From contig CBFHON010000009.1 in NCBI GenBank assembly GCA_965657505.1, positions 1-61,991 of the forward strand: 61,991 nt of DNA. The letters run 5' to 3'. The notes below the pieces were generated by a model that was not told where the DNA came from, did not search any database, and worked only from the letters and a program-made list of their open reading frames with translations. Numbering within the stretch: the first letter of the stretch is position 1; each line of letters starts with the position of its first letter. The position numbers were made by a program, and so were the translations under genes. This DNA comes from TMED109 sp002171375 (GTDB lineage: Bacteria; Pseudomonadota; Alphaproteobacteria; TMED109). Of the stretch, positions 53,729 through 61,991 are shown piece by piece.

Positions 53729-54904
53729 CTACTTTAATCTCCCTAATATAGACTCAGACATATCCGTTTTTTCCCATGTAAAAGACTCTTTGTTCGTTGA
53801 ACTTCTTCCAAAATGTCCATATGCAGCAGTTGAAAGATAATTTACATTTGACAAATTTAACATATCTCTAATTCCTCTAGGTGTAAGATCAAAAGTTTTA
53901 TTTATCAAATCTGTCAGTTCTAAATCATCTAATTTGCCTGTTCCATATGTATTGATATATACAGACAAAGGCTCTACCATTCCAATCGCATACGCTAATT
54001 GAATAGTACACCTTTCCGCTAACCCAGCATAGACAATATTTTTTGCAACATACCGCGCAGCATACGCAGCAGACCTATCTACTTTTGATGGATCTTTTCC
54101 AGAAAATGCTCCTCCTCCATGAGGGCAAGCCCCACCATATGTATCGACAATAATTTTTCTTCCAGTTAGACCCGCATCTCCATCAGGTCCTCCAATTTCA
54201 AACTTTCCTGTAGGATTAATAAATATTTTCTCCTCAGGTGGCATCCAATCATCTGGCAATATATTTTTTATAATTGGGTATAAATAATCAAATATCTTAC
54301 TTTTAGATAAATCCGATTCATGCTGAGTAGAAACAACAATATTGTCACAACCTATAGGTTTATTCTCTTCATTATATATTAAGGTAACTTGTGATTTTGA
54401 GTCTGGTAATATCCCCAAAGCTTGTCCAGATTTTCTCAATTTTGCTAAGTCACTTAAAATTAAATGACTGTAATGAATTGGAGCTGGCATAAACTCCTTT
54501 GTTTCAGTACATGCATATCCAAACATTATACCTTGATCACCTGCCCCTTCAGTTCTTGAATTATTAGCATCAACACCTTGTGCTATATCTATTGATTGAG
54601 CATGCAAAAAACAACTAAACTCAAAATTTTTCCAATGAAAATTTTCTTGTTCATATCCTATTTCTTTAACCACCTCGCGAGCAATACTCTCTATTTCTTC
54701 GCTAGCTATATTCGCTCCACGAACTTCTCCTGCTATAATTACTTTATTAGTAGTTACCATTGTCTCACAAGCAACTCTAACTTTATCTTTTTGATCACTT
54801 TTTGTTAAATATAGATCAACAACCGCATCAGAAATTTGGTCACATATTTTGTCTGGGTGGCCCTCAGAAACTGATTCAGAGGTAAAAAAATAATTTTTAC
54901 TCAT
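53729..54904 (-). CDS. metK: S-adenosylmethionine synthetase
   Basis: Makes SAM from methionine and ATP. The 391-residue product has FTSESVSEGHPDKICDQISD at the N-terminus, GAGDQGIMFGYA, GGPDGDAGLTGRKIIVDTYG and GGGAFSGKDPSKVDRSAAYA. Length and motifs are normal. It overlaps the lnt stop by 8 bases and is followed by trmB, a SAM-using enzyme. No SAM riboswitch is expected or seen as the gene is internal to an operon. Confidence 0.98.
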   Translation of the reverse strand: MSKNYFFTSESVSEGHPDKICDQISDAVVDLYLTKSDQKDKVRVACETMVTTNKVIIAGEVRGANIASEEIESIAREVVKEIGYEQENFHWKNFEFSCFLHAQSIDIAQGVDANNSRTEGAGDQGIMFGYACTETKEFMPAPIHYSHLILSDLAKLRKSGQALGILPDSKSQVTLIYNEENKPIGCDNIVVSTQHESDLSKSKIFDYLYPIIKNILPDDWMPPEEKIFINPTGKFEIGGPDGDAGLTGRKIIVDTYGGACPHGGGAFSGKDPSKVDRSAAYAARYVAKNIVYAGLAERCTIQLAYAIGMVEPLSVYINTYGTGKLDDLELTDLINKTFDLTPRGIRDMLNLSNVNYLSTAAYGHFGRSSTNKESFTWEKTDMSESILGRLK

Positions 54905-56468
54905 TACTTACTCCAATGTTAGAAATTTTACTTATAAATGGAAATTTAGCTAACATCAACATAAAGATTAAACTTATTAGATATACATAATTACCGTATT
55001 TTGAAAAAATCGTTTTTAAATTACTCAAAGGGATATTGGTATCAATTACTCCTTCTTTTCCTAATTCTAAACGTTCTATATATTTTCCATATGGGTTAAT
55101 CACTGCAGATATTCCTGTATTTGCTGCTCTAATAACAGCTAAGCCTTCTTCTATTGCTCTCACCCTTGCTGCAGCTAAATGCTGAAGTGGTCCTATCGTA
55201 TTTCCATACCAAGCATCATTTGTAAGGTTAACTATAAAATCTGGCCTAAAGCCATTTATTGCTTTTGAAGGAAAAATTATTTCATAACAAATTAAAACGG
55301 CTATTTTATAATTAATATTTTCTAAGTTAAATGAGTTAGTTTTTTCTCCACTAGAAAAATCCAGTGTTCCATCAGTAAATTTTTCAAACTTAAAAAGTTG
55401 CTTAAAAGGATTATACTCTCCGAAGGGAACTAACCTAACTTTGTCATAATATTTTGGGTTTTGAAAATATTTATCAGTAATAAGAGCGCTATTGTAAATC
55501 TTTACTAAATCTTTTTGATTAAATTTTGTCCTAGTAATTCCTGCAATTAATACTTGGTCCTCAAGCAACCAATTAATCATTTCTGGATTTTTCTCTAAAA
55601 TTGATGAACTATAAGGAAGAGCAGATTCCGGCCATATAATTATATCAGGAATTTTTATACTATTATTTTTAATTGATAAGCTAATGAGTTTATCTAAATG
55701 TCTAGATTTTAAATTACTATTCCATTTTTCATTTTGATCTATATTTGGTTGAACAACTCTAACTTGTACTACTTTATTATTACTATCTTCAATATTATAC
55801 AGTCTTATTACTCCGTAAAAAATTAAAATCAAAATTGGAAATAATGAGTAAAAAGCATAATTTATATTCTTAAAAACTAAGACTAAGGATGTGGCAGCTA
55901 AAAATGTAAATAAGCCTAAACCATAAATTCCAATTAGAGAAACTGATTGCAGTACTACAGAAGAATCTACCCAGACATAGCCAACTATATTCCAAGGAAA
56001 TCCAGTCAATAAATTACCTCTAAAATATTCACTTAAAGATAAAAATATTGAAAATATCAGCGCAAAACCAAATAAATTTAGTCTCCAAATATTCTTTATA
56101 TATACTATAATAATACATGATATTCCGTAGAATATTGATAAAGCTAAAGTTAATAATATAACCGCAATTATGCCAAGATAAATTCCATATGTGTAAACAA
56201 ATTCAAAAGCATTTGCTATCCAGAACAAACCAGTAAATAGCTGCCCAAAACTAAATAAACTACCTATAAAAAAAATATAATATAAATTATTCTTATTTTT
56301 ATAAAGCAAATAAAATAAACAAGATAAGGCTATAAAAATTATAGGTATACATATAAAAACAGAATTTGAACTAAAAGAAAATGCACTTAAGCAACCAAGC
56401 AAAAAAATAAATATAGGAGAGTGATAAATATTATTTTTAAAATATTCTATCATATTATACATAATCAA
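54897..56468 (-). CDS. lnt: Apolipoprotein N-acyltransferase
   Basis: Inner-membrane enzyme that adds the third acyl chain to lipoproteins. The 523-residue protein has seven to eight membrane helices, then a nitrilase-type domain with the catalytic Glu in WPESALP, LVPFGEYNPF, and the Cys in VLICYEIIFP; Lys lies between. Ends with a last hydrophobic helix. An internal Met a few codons in is an alternative start. Overlaps metK by 8 bases and follows the corC gene by 4. Confidence 0.94.
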   Translation of the reverse strand: MIMYNMIEYFKNNIYHSPIFIFLLGCLSAFSFSSNSVFICIPIIFIALSCLFYLLYKNKNNLYYIFFIGSLFSFGQLFTGLFWIANAFEFVYTYGIYLGIIAVILLTLALSIFYGISCIIIVYIKNIWRLNLFGFALIFSIFLSLSEYFRGNLLTGFPWNIVGYVWVDSSVVLQSVSLIGIYGLGLFTFLAATSLVLVFKNINYAFYSLFPILILIFYGVIRLYNIEDSNNKVVQVRVVQPNIDQNEKWNSNLKSRHLDKLISLSIKNNSIKIPDIIIWPESALPYSSSILEKNPEMINWLLEDQVLIAGITRTKFNQKDLVKIYNSALITDKYFQNPKYYDKVRLVPFGEYNPFKQLFKFEKFTDGTLDFSSGEKTNSFNLENINYKIAVLICYEIIFPSKAINGFRPDFIVNLTNDAWYGNTIGPLQHLAAARVRAIEEGLAVIRAANTGISAVINPYGKYIERLELGKEGVIDTNIPLSNLKTIFSKYGNYVYLISLIFMLMLAKFPFISKISNIGVSNE

Positions 56469-56472
56469 TTTT

Positions 56473-57300
56473 TTATACTTTTGGATAGCCTGTAATTTTT
56501 ATCTTCTTAATTCTGCGCATATCAGAATCTATAATTTCAAAAATCAAGCCATTAGAGTGTCTTACTAGTTTTCCAACTTCTGGAACACTTTTTTCATAAT
56601 AAAATATTAATCCACCAAGAGTATCCACATCTATAGAAGAATTTATTAATTTGCAGCTATAATAATTCTCTAACTCTATTATTGGTATTCTAGCATCTAC
56701 AATTATAGAATTATCTAAATCATCATTAAGAATCTTATTATAATTTTTATCATGCTCATCCTCTATATCCCCAGTTATTTCCTCAAGTAAATCCTCAATA
56801 GTTATTAATCCATCAGTACCTCCATGCTCATCTACTACAATAGATAAGTGCACTTTTGTATTTCTCATTTCTTGAAACAAATCTGAAATTAGTGTTGATG
56901 GAGCAGAGATAATTACTTTTCTTATGATATTAGATAAAACAAAGTCTTTATCATTATGCCAATAACTAAGAATATCTTTTACATGAACCATCCCAATGAT
57001 TTCATCTAAAGTCTCTTTATATACGGGCAAACGAGAATGAGCAGCTTTTCTAAACAAAGCTATACACTCATTTAAGGTGCTTTTTTCTGGTATGGCTACA
57101 ATATCAGCTCTAGGAACCATTGCTTCTTCAACTTCAATAGATGAAAATCCTAAAACATTATCAAGCATAACCCTCTCTGAATAAGATAGGCCAGCTTTTT
57201 TACCTAAAGACATTACCTCACCTCTAGTGCTTTCTAAATCGACTTTTTCAGAATTCTTTTTGAAAAATATTTTATTTAAATTAAATCTTTTTATTAGCAT
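56473..57300 (-). CDS. corC: HlyC/CorC family CBS-domain protein
   Basis: A 275-residue cytoplasmic protein with a CBS pair (VPRADIVAIPEKSTLNECI ... KVHLSIVVDEHGGTDGLITI) followed by a CorC/HlyC C-terminal domain. The VDEHGGTDGLITIEDLLEEI motif is diagnostic. Such proteins are linked to magnesium/cobalt handling, and this gene lies between ybeY and lnt as in most Alphaproteobacteria. No transmembrane domain, so it is the short, soluble form. Confidence 0.92.
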   Translation of the reverse strand: MLIKRFNLNKIFFKKNSEKVDLESTRGEVMSLGKKAGLSYSERVMLDNVLGFSSIEVEEAMVPRADIVAIPEKSTLNECIALFRKAAHSRLPVYKETLDEIIGMVHVKDILSYWHNDKDFVLSNIIRKVIISAPSTLISDLFQEMRNTKVHLSIVVDEHGGTDGLITIEDLLEEITGDIEDEHDKNYNKILNDDLDNSIIVDARIPIIELENYYSCKLINSSIDVDTLGGLIFYYEKSVPEVGKLVRHSNGLIFEIIDSDMRRIKKIKITGYPKV

Positions 57301-57316
57301 TCATATTTCCAAATAA

Positions 57317-57796
57317 TTAATTATAGCATATATAAGGGTCTTTTATTCCTACCTCATTTAAAAGTAATTTTTCATATTTCATCATATTTTCTTCATCACT
57401 TTTTCTTATATGATCATATCCACAAAGATGAAGAATCCCATGAACAATTAGATGGACCATATGGTCAGAGAAAGAAATATTTCTTTGCTTTGCCTCCTGT
57501 TTAACAACATTGTAGCATAAAATAATATCTCCGATATACTTTGATTGCTCATGGCTATCTAATTTTGTATTGTTTGGAAAAGCTAAAACATTAGTCAAAC
57601 TATTTTTTTTTCTCCATTTCTTATTTAAAGCTCTCATTTCTTTATCATCTGTAAGCCTAATAGTTATTTCAGAATCAACCTTTTTACATGTACCCAAGGT
57701 ATTTTTAATTGCTTCATAGGCCAAACCATAAGCTTCTAACTTGCCCCAATCTTTATTAACTATATCAAAATTTATAACTATGTTACTTCCAACCAT
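57317..57796 (-). CDS. ybeY: Endoribonuclease YbeY
   Basis: Metal-dependent RNase for 16S rRNA 3' maturation and ribosome quality control. The 159-residue product carries the zinc motif HLIVHGILHLCGYDH and the upstream NVLAFPN and GDIILC segments. Length is normal. Lies 3 bases after phoH and 16 before corC. Confidence 0.95.
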   Translation of the reverse strand: MVGSNIVINFDIVNKDWGKLEAYGLAYEAIKNTLGTCKKVDSEITIRLTDDKEMRALNKKWRKKNSLTNVLAFPNNTKLDSHEQSKYIGDIILCYNVVKQEAKQRNISFSDHMVHLIVHGILHLCGYDHIRKSDEENMMKYEKLLLNEVGIKDPYICYN

Positions 57797-57799
57797 TAA

Positions 57800-58765
57800 T
57801 CATTTTTCTGAATTTTCATAAGCATATACTATTTTTTGAACTAAAGGGTGTCTCACAACATCTTTTTCATTAAAATGTATTTGAGAAACATGATCTTTAA
57901 TAATATTAGTTACTTTTAAGGCTTCAGATAGACCTGAACCAACATTGTTAGCCAGATCAATTTGGGTTAAGTCTCCAGTGACAACCATTCTAGAATTGAA
58001 ACCTAGTCTAGTTAAAAACATCTTCATTTGCATTTTATTAGTATTCTGAGCTTCATCCAATATAATATATGCATTAGATAAGGTTCTTCCTCTCATAAAA
58101 GCTAAAGGAGCAATCTCTATAACTCCTATCTCCATATATTTTTCTAATTTTTTAAAAGATAAAACATCTTCTAAAGCATCATAAAGTGGTCTCAAATACG
58201 GGTCCACCTTATCTTTTAAATCGCCAGGTAAAAAACCTAATTTTTCTCCTGCTTCAACTGCTGGTCTCGATAAAATTATTTTTTTTACTTCATCTTTTTC
58301 TAATAATTCTACAGCATGTGCTACAGGTATAAAAGTTTTACCTGTTCCTGCTGGTCCTACTCCAAAAGTCAATTCAGAACTATTTAAAGCTTTAATATAT
58401 TCATTTTGTGAATGTGTTCTTGCTCTTACAGTCTTTTTTATAGTTCTAATAAGTGAGAGTTCTTCATCCACTTTTTTTGAACCATTGTTTTTTTCACTAT
58501 TCATTCTAATACTAGCATCTACCTCCTCAAAACCAATGTCAAAACCTTTCTTAAGTTGCTCATATAAATCATTTAAAACTTCTTTTGCTAAAAAAACATC
58601 TTTTCCAGAGATAAATATATTTTTACCTCTCCCTTGCAGATTAACATTTAGTAGAGATTCAATCCTATGCAAATTTTTATCATAAAGACCAAATAAATCC
58701 GGAATAAGCTCTTCTTTATAAAAAGAAACAGTTACGTTATTATCATTACTCTCCTTAGAGTTCAT
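57800..58765 (-). CDS. phoH: PhoH-like ATPase
   Basis: A 321-residue P-loop ATPase, often paired with YbeY and thought to act on RNA. Walker A is GVGPAGTGKTFIPVAHAV, then SRPAVEAGEKLGFLPGDL, and Walker B IILDEAQNTNKMQMKMFLTR; GDLTQIDL follows. Normal length. Next to ybeY in the usual order; miaB is upstream by 23 bases. Confidence 0.95.
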   Translation of the reverse strand: MNSKESNDNNVTVSFYKEELIPDLFGLYDKNLHRIESLLNVNLQGRGKNIFISGKDVFLAKEVLNDLYEQLKKGFDIGFEEVDASIRMNSEKNNGSKKVDEELSLIRTIKKTVRARTHSQNEYIKALNSSELTFGVGPAGTGKTFIPVAHAVELLEKDEVKKIILSRPAVEAGEKLGFLPGDLKDKVDPYLRPLYDALEDVLSFKKLEKYMEIGVIEIAPLAFMRGRTLSNAYIILDEAQNTNKMQMKMFLTRLGFNSRMVVTGDLTQIDLANNVGSGLSEALKVTNIIKDHVSQIHFNEKDVVRHPLVQKIVYAYENSEK

Positions 58766-58788
58766 TAATTTTTAATTCCCTGCATTTA

Positions 58789-60114
58789 TTAAATACACTT
58801 TCCTTCTAAACTATTTTTATCTGCTCTTAAAATATTTATTTTTACTATATCTCCTATCTTGTAGTTTTTTGTTTTTACATGCACAGCCTGCATATATGGA
58901 CTTTTCCCTACTAGTTGATTATCTTTCTTTCCAGTTCTTTCTAGTAAAACATCAAAACTTTTACCTATAAACCTATTGTTAAAACTCAATTGCTGTTCAT
59001 TTAAGATGTTTTGCAATTCAGAAAGTCTCTCATCTTTAATGTTTTCAGCAACTTGCCCTTTTAATACAGAACCTGGTGTACCAGGCCGTCTTGAATATTT
59101 AAAAGAATAAGCCTGACAGTAATTTACTTCTTTAACTAAATTTAAAGTATTATTAAATGCATCCTTTGTTTCCCCAGGAAACCCTACAATAAAATCAGAA
59201 GAAAAAGCCATATCTTGTCTAACATTTCTTAATTTATTTATAATTTTTATATAACTCTCTACAGTATATTTTCTATTCATAAATTCTAAAACATTATTAT
59301 CTCCAGACTGCACAGGAAGATGTAAATATGGCAATAATATATCTACTTTACCATGAGCAACGATAAGGTCTTCACTCATGTCTGCAGGATGAGAGGTCAT
59401 ATATCGAATTCTCTTAACACCGGATAAGTTTGCAATCTCCATAATAAGCTCACTTAAAGACATGGATCTATTTTTATATAAACCGTGGTAAGCATTTACA
59501 TTTTGTCCTAATAGACATATCTCTTTTGCTCCTTGTTGAATTAGATTCTTAGCTTCAGAAATAATATCTAATACCGGCCTAGAGTACTCTGCCCCCCTTG
59601 TATAAGGTACAACACAAAAACTACAAAATTTATCACACCCTTCTTGAATACTTAAAAATGCAACAGCATTTTTATTTATTCTTATTTTTTTTAGCTCATC
59701 AAATTTATTCTCAACTGGAAACTCAGTATCTACTATCTTTCTTTGCTTATTAGATAATCTATTTAATATTTCTGGAAGACGGTGATATGTTTGGGGGCCC
59801 ACAACAATATCTACAATAGGCTGTCTTCTAATAATTTCTTTTCCTTCTGCCTGAGCTACACAGCCAGCCACTACTATATTTAATTGCTTTCCTTTTATAT
59901 TTGATTTTTTTTTAAAAGGAGCAATTCTACCTAATTCTGAATATATTTTTTCAGCTGCTTTCTCCCTTATATGGCATGTATTTAATATGATTAAATCTGA
60001 TTCTTCATAGTTTTGAGAAATTTTATATCCATGAGGTTTCATTAATTCATACATTCTTTCTGAATCATAAACATTCATTTGACAACCATATGATTTAATA
60101 TAGATTTTTTTCAT
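58789..60114 (-). CDS. miaB: tRNA-2-methylthio-N6-dimethylallyladenosine synthase
   Basis: Radical-SAM methylthiotransferase for A37 of tRNAs. The 441-residue protein has the N-terminal [4Fe-4S] Cys residues (SYGCQMNVYDSERM, NTCHIREKAAEK, VAGCVAQAEG), the radical-SAM CX3CX2C motif in EGCDKFCSFCVVPYTRG, and a C-terminal TRAM domain. Length is normal. Confidence 0.97.
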   Translation of the reverse strand: MKKIYIKSYGCQMNVYDSERMYELMKPHGYKISQNYEESDLIILNTCHIREKAAEKIYSELGRIAPFKKKSNIKGKQLNIVVAGCVAQAEGKEIIRRQPIVDIVVGPQTYHRLPEILNRLSNKQRKIVDTEFPVENKFDELKKIRINKNAVAFLSIQEGCDKFCSFCVVPYTRGAEYSRPVLDIISEAKNLIQQGAKEICLLGQNVNAYHGLYKNRSMSLSELIMEIANLSGVKRIRYMTSHPADMSEDLIVAHGKVDILLPYLHLPVQSGDNNVLEFMNRKYTVESYIKIINKLRNVRQDMAFSSDFIVGFPGETKDAFNNTLNLVKEVNYCQAYSFKYSRRPGTPGSVLKGQVAENIKDERLSELQNILNEQQLSFNNRFIGKSFDVLLERTGKKDNQLVGKSPYMQAVHVKTKNYKIGDIVKINILRADKNSLEGKCI

Positions 60115-60165
60115 AATAAACTAATTAGCCTTAATTAAAGAGTAAGCTTAGTCTTAACAAAATCA

Positions 60166-61008
60166 TCACGCAATCTCAAATATTCTTTCATTGTACTTTA
60201 GAGATTTAGCTCTTCCTGACATAGCTAATCCAAGGCCGTGAGAAACTTGTTTCCAAGCTATTGTAGATAATACCTTTCTATCAAAAGAATGCTTTATAGG
60301 CTCATGAGCTATCACTATAATTTCAAAAGAGCCAAAAGATAAAATATTCCATAAATGATTCAACAAACGCATATCTCCCCACCAAGATATATGAGGCCTT
60401 TCACTTCTAGACATGGGTAAACCATTTATACCTTTGTAACAAATAGTAACAGCCTGAATAACATAACTATCTTGTAAATTACTATTATTTTCTGCAACTG
60501 AAAATAAAGAAGATTTAAATTTTAATACTCTATTTCCATCTGAAGATGTGCCTTCAGGAAAAAGAACAAGCCTTTTACCTTTTAATAAAATACTTTTTAT
60601 TGTGTTCTTTTGCTCTTTAGCTTTTATAGGTTTTCTCTCTATAAATAATGTATCCTGCAACTTTGCTAAAAAACCAAACAAAGGCCACTTAGCGACTTCT
60701 GATTTTGCTATAAAACTTATATTTGTTAATGATGATAAAATAGAAATATCTATCCAAGAAGCATGATTAGAAACTATTAATCCAGGTTTATTAGTATATA
60801 TTTTTCCTACTAATTTTATTTTAATGTTTAAAATTTTTAAAAAAATTAAATGAAAATATCTTGGTATACTTTTATATAAACCTATATTTAAAAGCCTGCA
60901 TATTATAAAGGGAATAAATAAAACAAAAAGATTCATCATTATAAATATTAGCTTAATAATACTTTTTACTATTATTGCAATATTGTGTAATACCTTAAAT
61001 ATTTTCAC
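60166..61008 (-). CDS. 1-acyl-glycerol-3-phosphate acyltransferase-like protein (OlsA-like)
   Basis: A 280-residue acyltransferase of the PlsC superfamily. An N-terminal hydrophobic segment (about 20-45) is followed by the NHASWIDISIL (HX4D) motif, then SEVAKWPLFGFLAK, ERKP and FPEGTSSDGNR. The gene overlaps the OlsB-like gene by 4 bases. In Alphaproteobacteria, OlsB makes lyso-ornithine lipid and OlsA acylates it; the pair here suggests ornithine-lipid synthesis. Confidence 0.88.
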   Translation of the reverse strand: MKIFKVLHNIAIIVKSIIKLIFIMMNLFVLFIPFIICRLLNIGLYKSIPRYFHLIFLKILNIKIKLVGKIYTNKPGLIVSNHASWIDISILSSLTNISFIAKSEVAKWPLFGFLAKLQDTLFIERKPIKAKEQKNTIKSILLKGKRLVLFPEGTSSDGNRVLKFKSSLFSVAENNSNLQDSYVIQAVTICYKGINGLPMSRSERPHISWWGDMRLLNHLWNILSFGSFEIIVIAHEPIKHSFDRKVLSTIAWKQVSHGLGLAMSGRAKSLKYNERIFEIA

Positions 61009-61826
61009 AATATAGATATTTCAGGTTTATCTAATTCATAATGAGACCTATATCGTTTAGTAACCTGATCTGTTTTTAGAACTATAAATATATCTGTTGT
61101 CCCAAATTGCTTATCTAGAACAGCCCCTTCACCAATAAAAGCTCCCAACCTTAAATAACCCTTTACCAAAGGTGGGACAACACGCCTGGCTTCTTTAATA
61201 TTTACTTCCTCTTTAGGTATAAGATTCATATTAATATATCGATGAGGAAGAGCTATTGGTCTAAATTCCTTTGGAGCTAAATGATAATGATGTAAATAAG
61301 ACAAGGGCTCCTTTATTAATTCTTTTGATATTTCAGGAAAACTAGCACATCCAAACATCACTTTAATATCATAATAAAATACATAATTAGCTATACCTCT
61401 CCATAAGAGTTGCATAGTTTGGCCATTCCTATATTTTTTATCAACACAAGAACGACCTAATTCTAATGTTTCACCTGGATAATTTAGTAAAGTATCAATA
61501 TTGTATTCCTCTGAAGAATAAAATCCTTGATTTTTATTTGCTTCACTTTTTCTATTTAAACGATAAGTTCCAACTACCTGATCTATAATTTTATCTTTGG
61601 AGTTATCAATTACTAGTAAATGATCCCAATACTTATCAAATTTATCGTAGTCACGTTTAGCAGCCAGCATATCTTTATTGGGTAGAGCAGACATTTCGTC
61701 ATAAAATACCTTATATCTCAACGCTTGTGCAGCATCGATTTCACCGTTATTTTCTGCTAAACGAACTTCGAGGTTTCCAGAATGAACAGGTTCAATATTT
61801 TTAAAATAATCTTCTGCAGCTGCCAT
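61005..61826 (-). CDS. L-ornithine N-acyltransferase-like GNAT protein (OlsB-like)
   Basis: A 273-residue GNAT-fold protein, often called hemolysin-like, which transfers 3-hydroxyacyl chains from acyl-ACP to ornithine. EVRLAENNGEIDAAQALRYK starts the fold; LELGRSCVDKKYRNGQTMQLLWRG is the characteristic motif, and LVKGYLRLGAFIGEGAVLD the C-terminal core. Overlaps the acyltransferase gene by 4 bases; upstream gene is fur. Confidence 0.87.
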   Translation of the reverse strand: MAAAEDYFKNIEPVHSGNLEVRLAENNGEIDAAQALRYKVFYDEMSALPNKDMLAAKRDYDKFDKYWDHLLVIDNSKDKIIDQVVGTYRLNRKSEANKNQGFYSSEEYNIDTLLNYPGETLELGRSCVDKKYRNGQTMQLLWRGIANYVFYYDIKVMFGCASFPEISKELIKEPLSYLHHYHLAPKEFRPIALPHRYINMNLIPKEEVNIKEARRVVPPLVKGYLRLGAFIGEGAVLDKQFGTTDIFIVLKTDQVTKRYRSHYELDKPEISIL

Positions 61827-61883
61827 ACATATATCCTTATATTTTAAAATAATAAATTGTATTAAGTTTATATTAAAATTTTA

Positions 61884-61991
61884 TTAAATTTTTTTTCCAT
61901 ATAATTCGAGTCGATGTCCTGTTAGTTCATATCCCAACTCTTTTGCAACTTTATGCTGTAATTCTTCGATCTGATCATTAACAAATTCTAT
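61884..61991 (-). CDS. fur: Fur-family regulator, C-terminal fragment
   Basis: Only the last 35 residues are in the window: EFVNDQIEELQHKVAKELG, then LTGHRLELYGKK, typical of the dimerisation-domain end of Fur-family iron or metal regulators. The rest lies beyond the window edge. Its place before olsB matches the alphaproteobacterial arrangement. The exact metal cannot be told from this fragment. Confidence 0.83.
   Translation of the reverse strand: MEFVNDQIEELQHKVAKELGYELTGHRLELYGKKI

Noticed and set aside
54700..54960. SAM riboswitch before metK
   Set aside because: metK starts inside the lnt gene's end within an operon; there is no leader to hold a riboswitch.
1..61991. CRISPR arrays, IS elements, prophage, toxin-antitoxin or restriction systems
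   Set aside because: No regularly spaced repeats, transposase, integrase, Cas or methylase-like protein was found; the helicase alone is not enough.

Overview
The window looks like chromosomal DNA of a low-GC (about 30% by eye), probably marine, alphaproteobacterium. The evidence is gene order and family content: an aroA-cmk-rpsA-ihfB-lapA-pyrF-trpF run, a FYDLN-acid zinc-ribbon protein, a fur-olsB-olsA-miaB-phoH-ybeY-corC-lnt-metK-trmB run, and a rimP-nusA-ylxR-infB-rbfA-truB-rpsO-pnp run, all typical of Alphaproteobacteria. I cannot fix the genus. An AT-rich open-ocean lineage (near SAR11, HIMB59 or AEGEAN-169) would fit, but that is inference. No phage, IS element, integrase or CRISPR array was recognised, and no stretch over 300 bases lacks a gene.

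Layout. 1-5.8 kb: minus-strand housekeeping operon, aroA to trpF (trpF cut by the window edge). 5.9-9.3 kb: FYDLN protein, tRNA-Ala(GGC) and an EmrA/EmrB-type export pair. 9.3-12.9 kb: a stand-alone pqqA precursor peptide gene with its own terminator, a LysR regulator, an aldo/keto reductase and an Old Yellow Enzyme. 12.9-17.1 kb: polA, an MFS transporter and a small zinc-finger protein. 17.2-22.4 kb: lone ABC ATPase, ArnE-like small transporter, nucleotide-sugar epimerase-like protein, large membrane protein and DEDDh exonuclease. 22.7-28.7 kb: tRNA-Arg(CCG), MazG-like protein, epoxide hydrolase plus enolase-superfamily pair, a 27-residue microprotein with a near-perfect Shine-Dalgarno, an exported methyltransferase, an SDR, an exported nuclease with no ordinary start codon, and small membrane proteins. 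28.5-33.7 kb: minus-strand operon of gamma-glutamyltransferase, PhyH dioxygenase, NAD oxidoreductase, tandem beta-helix protein and a TM microprotein. 33.8-37.6 kb: panC, tRNA-Arg(ACG), aldo/keto reductase and SF2 helicase. 37.6-44 kb: NosR-like flavin/Fe-S membrane protein divergent from a Tat-exported amidohydrolase, a secreted unknown, and a nitronate-monooxygenase-like enzyme. 44-62 kb: translation/RNA operon (pnp to rimP), then trmB to fur.

How the parts work together. The two large minus-strand blocks at the ends supply translation, RNA turnover, SAM, lipoprotein acylation and ornithine-lipid synthesis. The middle is accessory: oxidoreductases, exported enzymes and transporters suited to use of diverse organic compounds.

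Most notable observations: (i) trmB is intact except for a one-base deficit in an A9 tract; (ii) two genes (SNase-like nuclease, EmrB-like transporter) appear to start at ATA; (iii) an orphan pqqA; (iv) a 27-codon gene with very strong ribosome-binding signal and its own terminator; (v) a NosR-like/Tat-amidohydrolase module without nos genes in the window. No clearly new multigene defence or mobile system was found.
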